From Mycobacterium lehmannii (lineage in GTDB: Bacteria; Actinomycetota; Actinomycetes; Mycobacteriales; Mycobacteriaceae), in NCBI RefSeq assembly GCF_002245535.1, contig NZ_NKCN01000031.1, positions 1 through 41,630 on the forward strand: 41,630 nt of DNA, given 5' to 3'. The notes under the pieces were generated by a model. The model made no database searches and was not told where the DNA came from. It saw only the letters and a list, made by a program, of their open reading frames with translations. The position numbers were made by a program, and so were the translations under genes. Below are positions 40,443-41,630 of this stretch, one piece after another. The stretch's first letter is position 1, and each line of letters opens with the position of its first letter.

Positions 40443-41630
40443 ATGACGTTGACCGCACCCGGGCAGGCCCAGGAGTTGTCGCCCGATGAGCGGCTGGGCG
40501 CGCAGTTCGCTGCGCTGGAGGAGTTGGCCGGTCAACGCAACGCCATCGATGGGCGCATCGTGGACATCGTCGCCCAGATCGAGCGGGAGGGGGCGTGGGG
40601 GGCTACCGGTGCGCGCTCGGTCAAAGCGTTGGTGGCCTGGAAGCTGGGCCTGTCCGATACCACCGCCAAAGCGATCACCGCTATCGCGCAGCGCATCGAG
40701 GAGTTCCCCCGCTGCACCACGGAACTGCGTGAGGGCCGGCTGTCGCTGGATCAGGTCGGGGTGATCGCCCAGCGCGCCGCCACCGGATCTGATGAGCACT
40801 ATGCGCAGCTGGCGTCGGTGGCCACCGTCAGCCAGCTGCGCTTTGCGATCAAACTCGAACCGCGCCCTGAGCCCGAACGTCCCGCACCTTCCCCCGAACC
40901 GTCGCTGACCAAAACCGTCGGCGAGCAGTCCACCACCTACCGCATCACCCTGCCCACCCTGGAGGCGGCCAAGTTCGATGCCGCCCTGCAGTCCCACCGC
41001 GACGCGCTGATCAACGAGCACATCAGCGATCACGGCCCCGACACAGACGGCGACACGCACGAACGCCGCGAGCGACTCGGCGACCTGCGCCGCCAACCGC
41101 CGTTCCCCAGCCTGGGTGATGCGTTCATGCGCCTGGTGGACGCCGGCTGGGACACCGAGGTGGCCCGGCGCCCCCACGGCCAAGACACCACCGTGATCGT
41201 GCACTTCGATGTCGACAAGCCCGCCGCCTGGCCGCATCTGGGCCCGGTGCTCTCGGAGGCCGATCGGCGACTGTTGTTGTGCGATACCGGCTGCGAGATC
41301 TGGCTCGAACGAAACGGCCAACCCCTCGGGGCCGGGCGCACCACGCGGGTGATCAGCCGGCGCCTGCGCCGAGCCCTCGAGCACCGCGACCGCACCTGCC
41401 GAGTGCCCGGCTGCGGAGCCACCCGCGGGCTGCACGCTCATCACCTCGTGCACTGGGAAGACGGCGGGCCCACCGAACTGGACAACCTCGTGCTGGTCTG
41501 CCCCTATCATCACCGGCTGCACCACAGTGGCGAGATCACCATCACCGGACCCGCCCACCAACTACGCGTCACCACCCGCGAGGGCGAACCACTTGACCCC
41601 GGATCGCTGGCGCGTACACCCACCCAACCC
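40443..41630 (+). CDS. DUF222 / HNH endonuclease protein (REP13E12 type), 3' end outside window
   Basis: At least 396 residues, open to the window edge. The helical N-terminal DUF222 region runs to about residue 250 (ALEELAGQRNAIDGRIVDIVAQIEREG). The C-terminal HNH domain begins at Cys319: CRVPGC, then HAHHLVHWEDGGPTELDNLVLVCPYHHRLHH, giving the two zinc Cys pairs and the H-N-H metal-binding residues. This is the multicopy 13E12 repeat family of mycobacteria, some copies of which serve as phage attachment sites. ATG 40443 is the first good start. The gene lacks its stop here. Confidence 0.88.
   Translation, partial: MTLTAPGQAQELSPDERLGAQFAALEELAGQRNAIDGRIVDIVAQIEREGAWGATGARSVKALVAWKLGLSDTTAKAITAIAQRIEEFPRCTTELREGRLSLDQVGVIAQRAATGSDEHYAQLASVATVSQLRFAIKLEPRPEPERPAPSPEPSLTKTVGEQSTTYRITLPTLEAAKFDAALQSHRDALINEHISDHGPDTDGDTHERRERLGDLRRQPPFPSLGDAFMRLVDAGWDTEVARRPHGQDTTVIVHFDVDKPAAWPHLGPVLSEADRRLLLCDTGCEIWLERNGQPLGAGRTTRVISRRLRRALEHRDRTCRVPGCGATRGLHAHHLVHWEDGGPTELDNLVLVCPYHHRLHHSGEITITGPAHQLRVTTREGEPLDPGSLARTPTQP

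Noticed and set aside
40443..41630. Evidence for an integrated prophage
   Set aside because: Only a DUF222/HNH gene is seen; there is no integrase, structural gene or att repeat in the window.

Overview
High-GC actinobacterial DNA, most likely from a fast-growing mycobacterium (Mycolicibacterium-type). The clues are an lpqS-cysK2-MFS block arranged as at Rv0847-Rv0849 of M. tuberculosis, a DUF732 secreted protein, a DUF222/HNH gene of the REP13E12 type, fused MaoC dehydratase and FadE-type genes, a GGTTT-N16-GGGTA SigF-type promoter, and several promoters whose -10 sits about 7 nt before a start codon (leaderless mRNAs). All identifications come from reading motifs; no database search was possible.

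Layout. (1) 236-3187: an operon of flavin monooxygenase, TetR regulator and alpha/beta hydrolase behind a promoter covered by a palindrome. (2) 3311-4438: AI-2E-type membrane protein with a SigF-type promoter. (3) 4675-14945: a tightly coupled five-gene operon of CPA2 antiporter, flavin-dependent halogenase-like enzyme, 1836-residue KS-AT-DH-KR-ACP polyketide synthase, ABC ATPase and ABC-2 permease. It looks like a compact biosynthesis-plus-export cluster whose product I cannot name, and it is the best candidate for an undescribed system. Three inverted repeats precede it, the last abutting the ribosome-binding site. (4) 14956-20759: surE, a PfkB sugar kinase, tenA, a CynX-type MFS gene divergent from a FadR-type regulator, and an ACS-family MFS gene. 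(5) 21005-28148: a metal/sulfur stress island with an OmpR-type two-component pair, a Met/His-rich DUF305 lipoprotein, lpqS, cysK2, an MFS gene, and a divergent rhodanese/DUF1326 pair separated by two TACCCC-N3-GGGGTA boxes typical of CsoR-family operators. (6) 28540-31206: a large HPII-type catalase with an N-terminal CsbD-like extension, then a DUF732 protein. (7) 31223-33862: an SDR dehydrogenase divergent from a TetR gene over a long inverted repeat, and a fused MaoC dehydratase. (8) 34009-40312: a secreted GH6 cellulase, a lipoprotein, a luciferase-like (F420-type) oxidoreductase, a paired acyl-CoA dehydrogenase (one subunit apparently non-catalytic) and a GH5-like glycosidase. (9) 40443 to the end: a DUF222/HNH gene cut by the window edge.

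How the genes work together. In region 3 the PKS would build an unsaturated (no ER domain) acyl chain held on its ACP, the flavoenzyme would oxidise or halogenate it, and the ABC pair and antiporter would export it or give self-protection. No thioesterase, loading ligase or phosphopantetheinyl transferase is encoded nearby. In region 5 the two-component system, Met/His-rich surface protein, S-sulfocysteine-type synthase, rhodanese and Cys-rich DUF1326 protein form a plausible response to copper and/or reactive sulfur. No tRNA, rRNA, CRISPR array or insertion sequence was seen.
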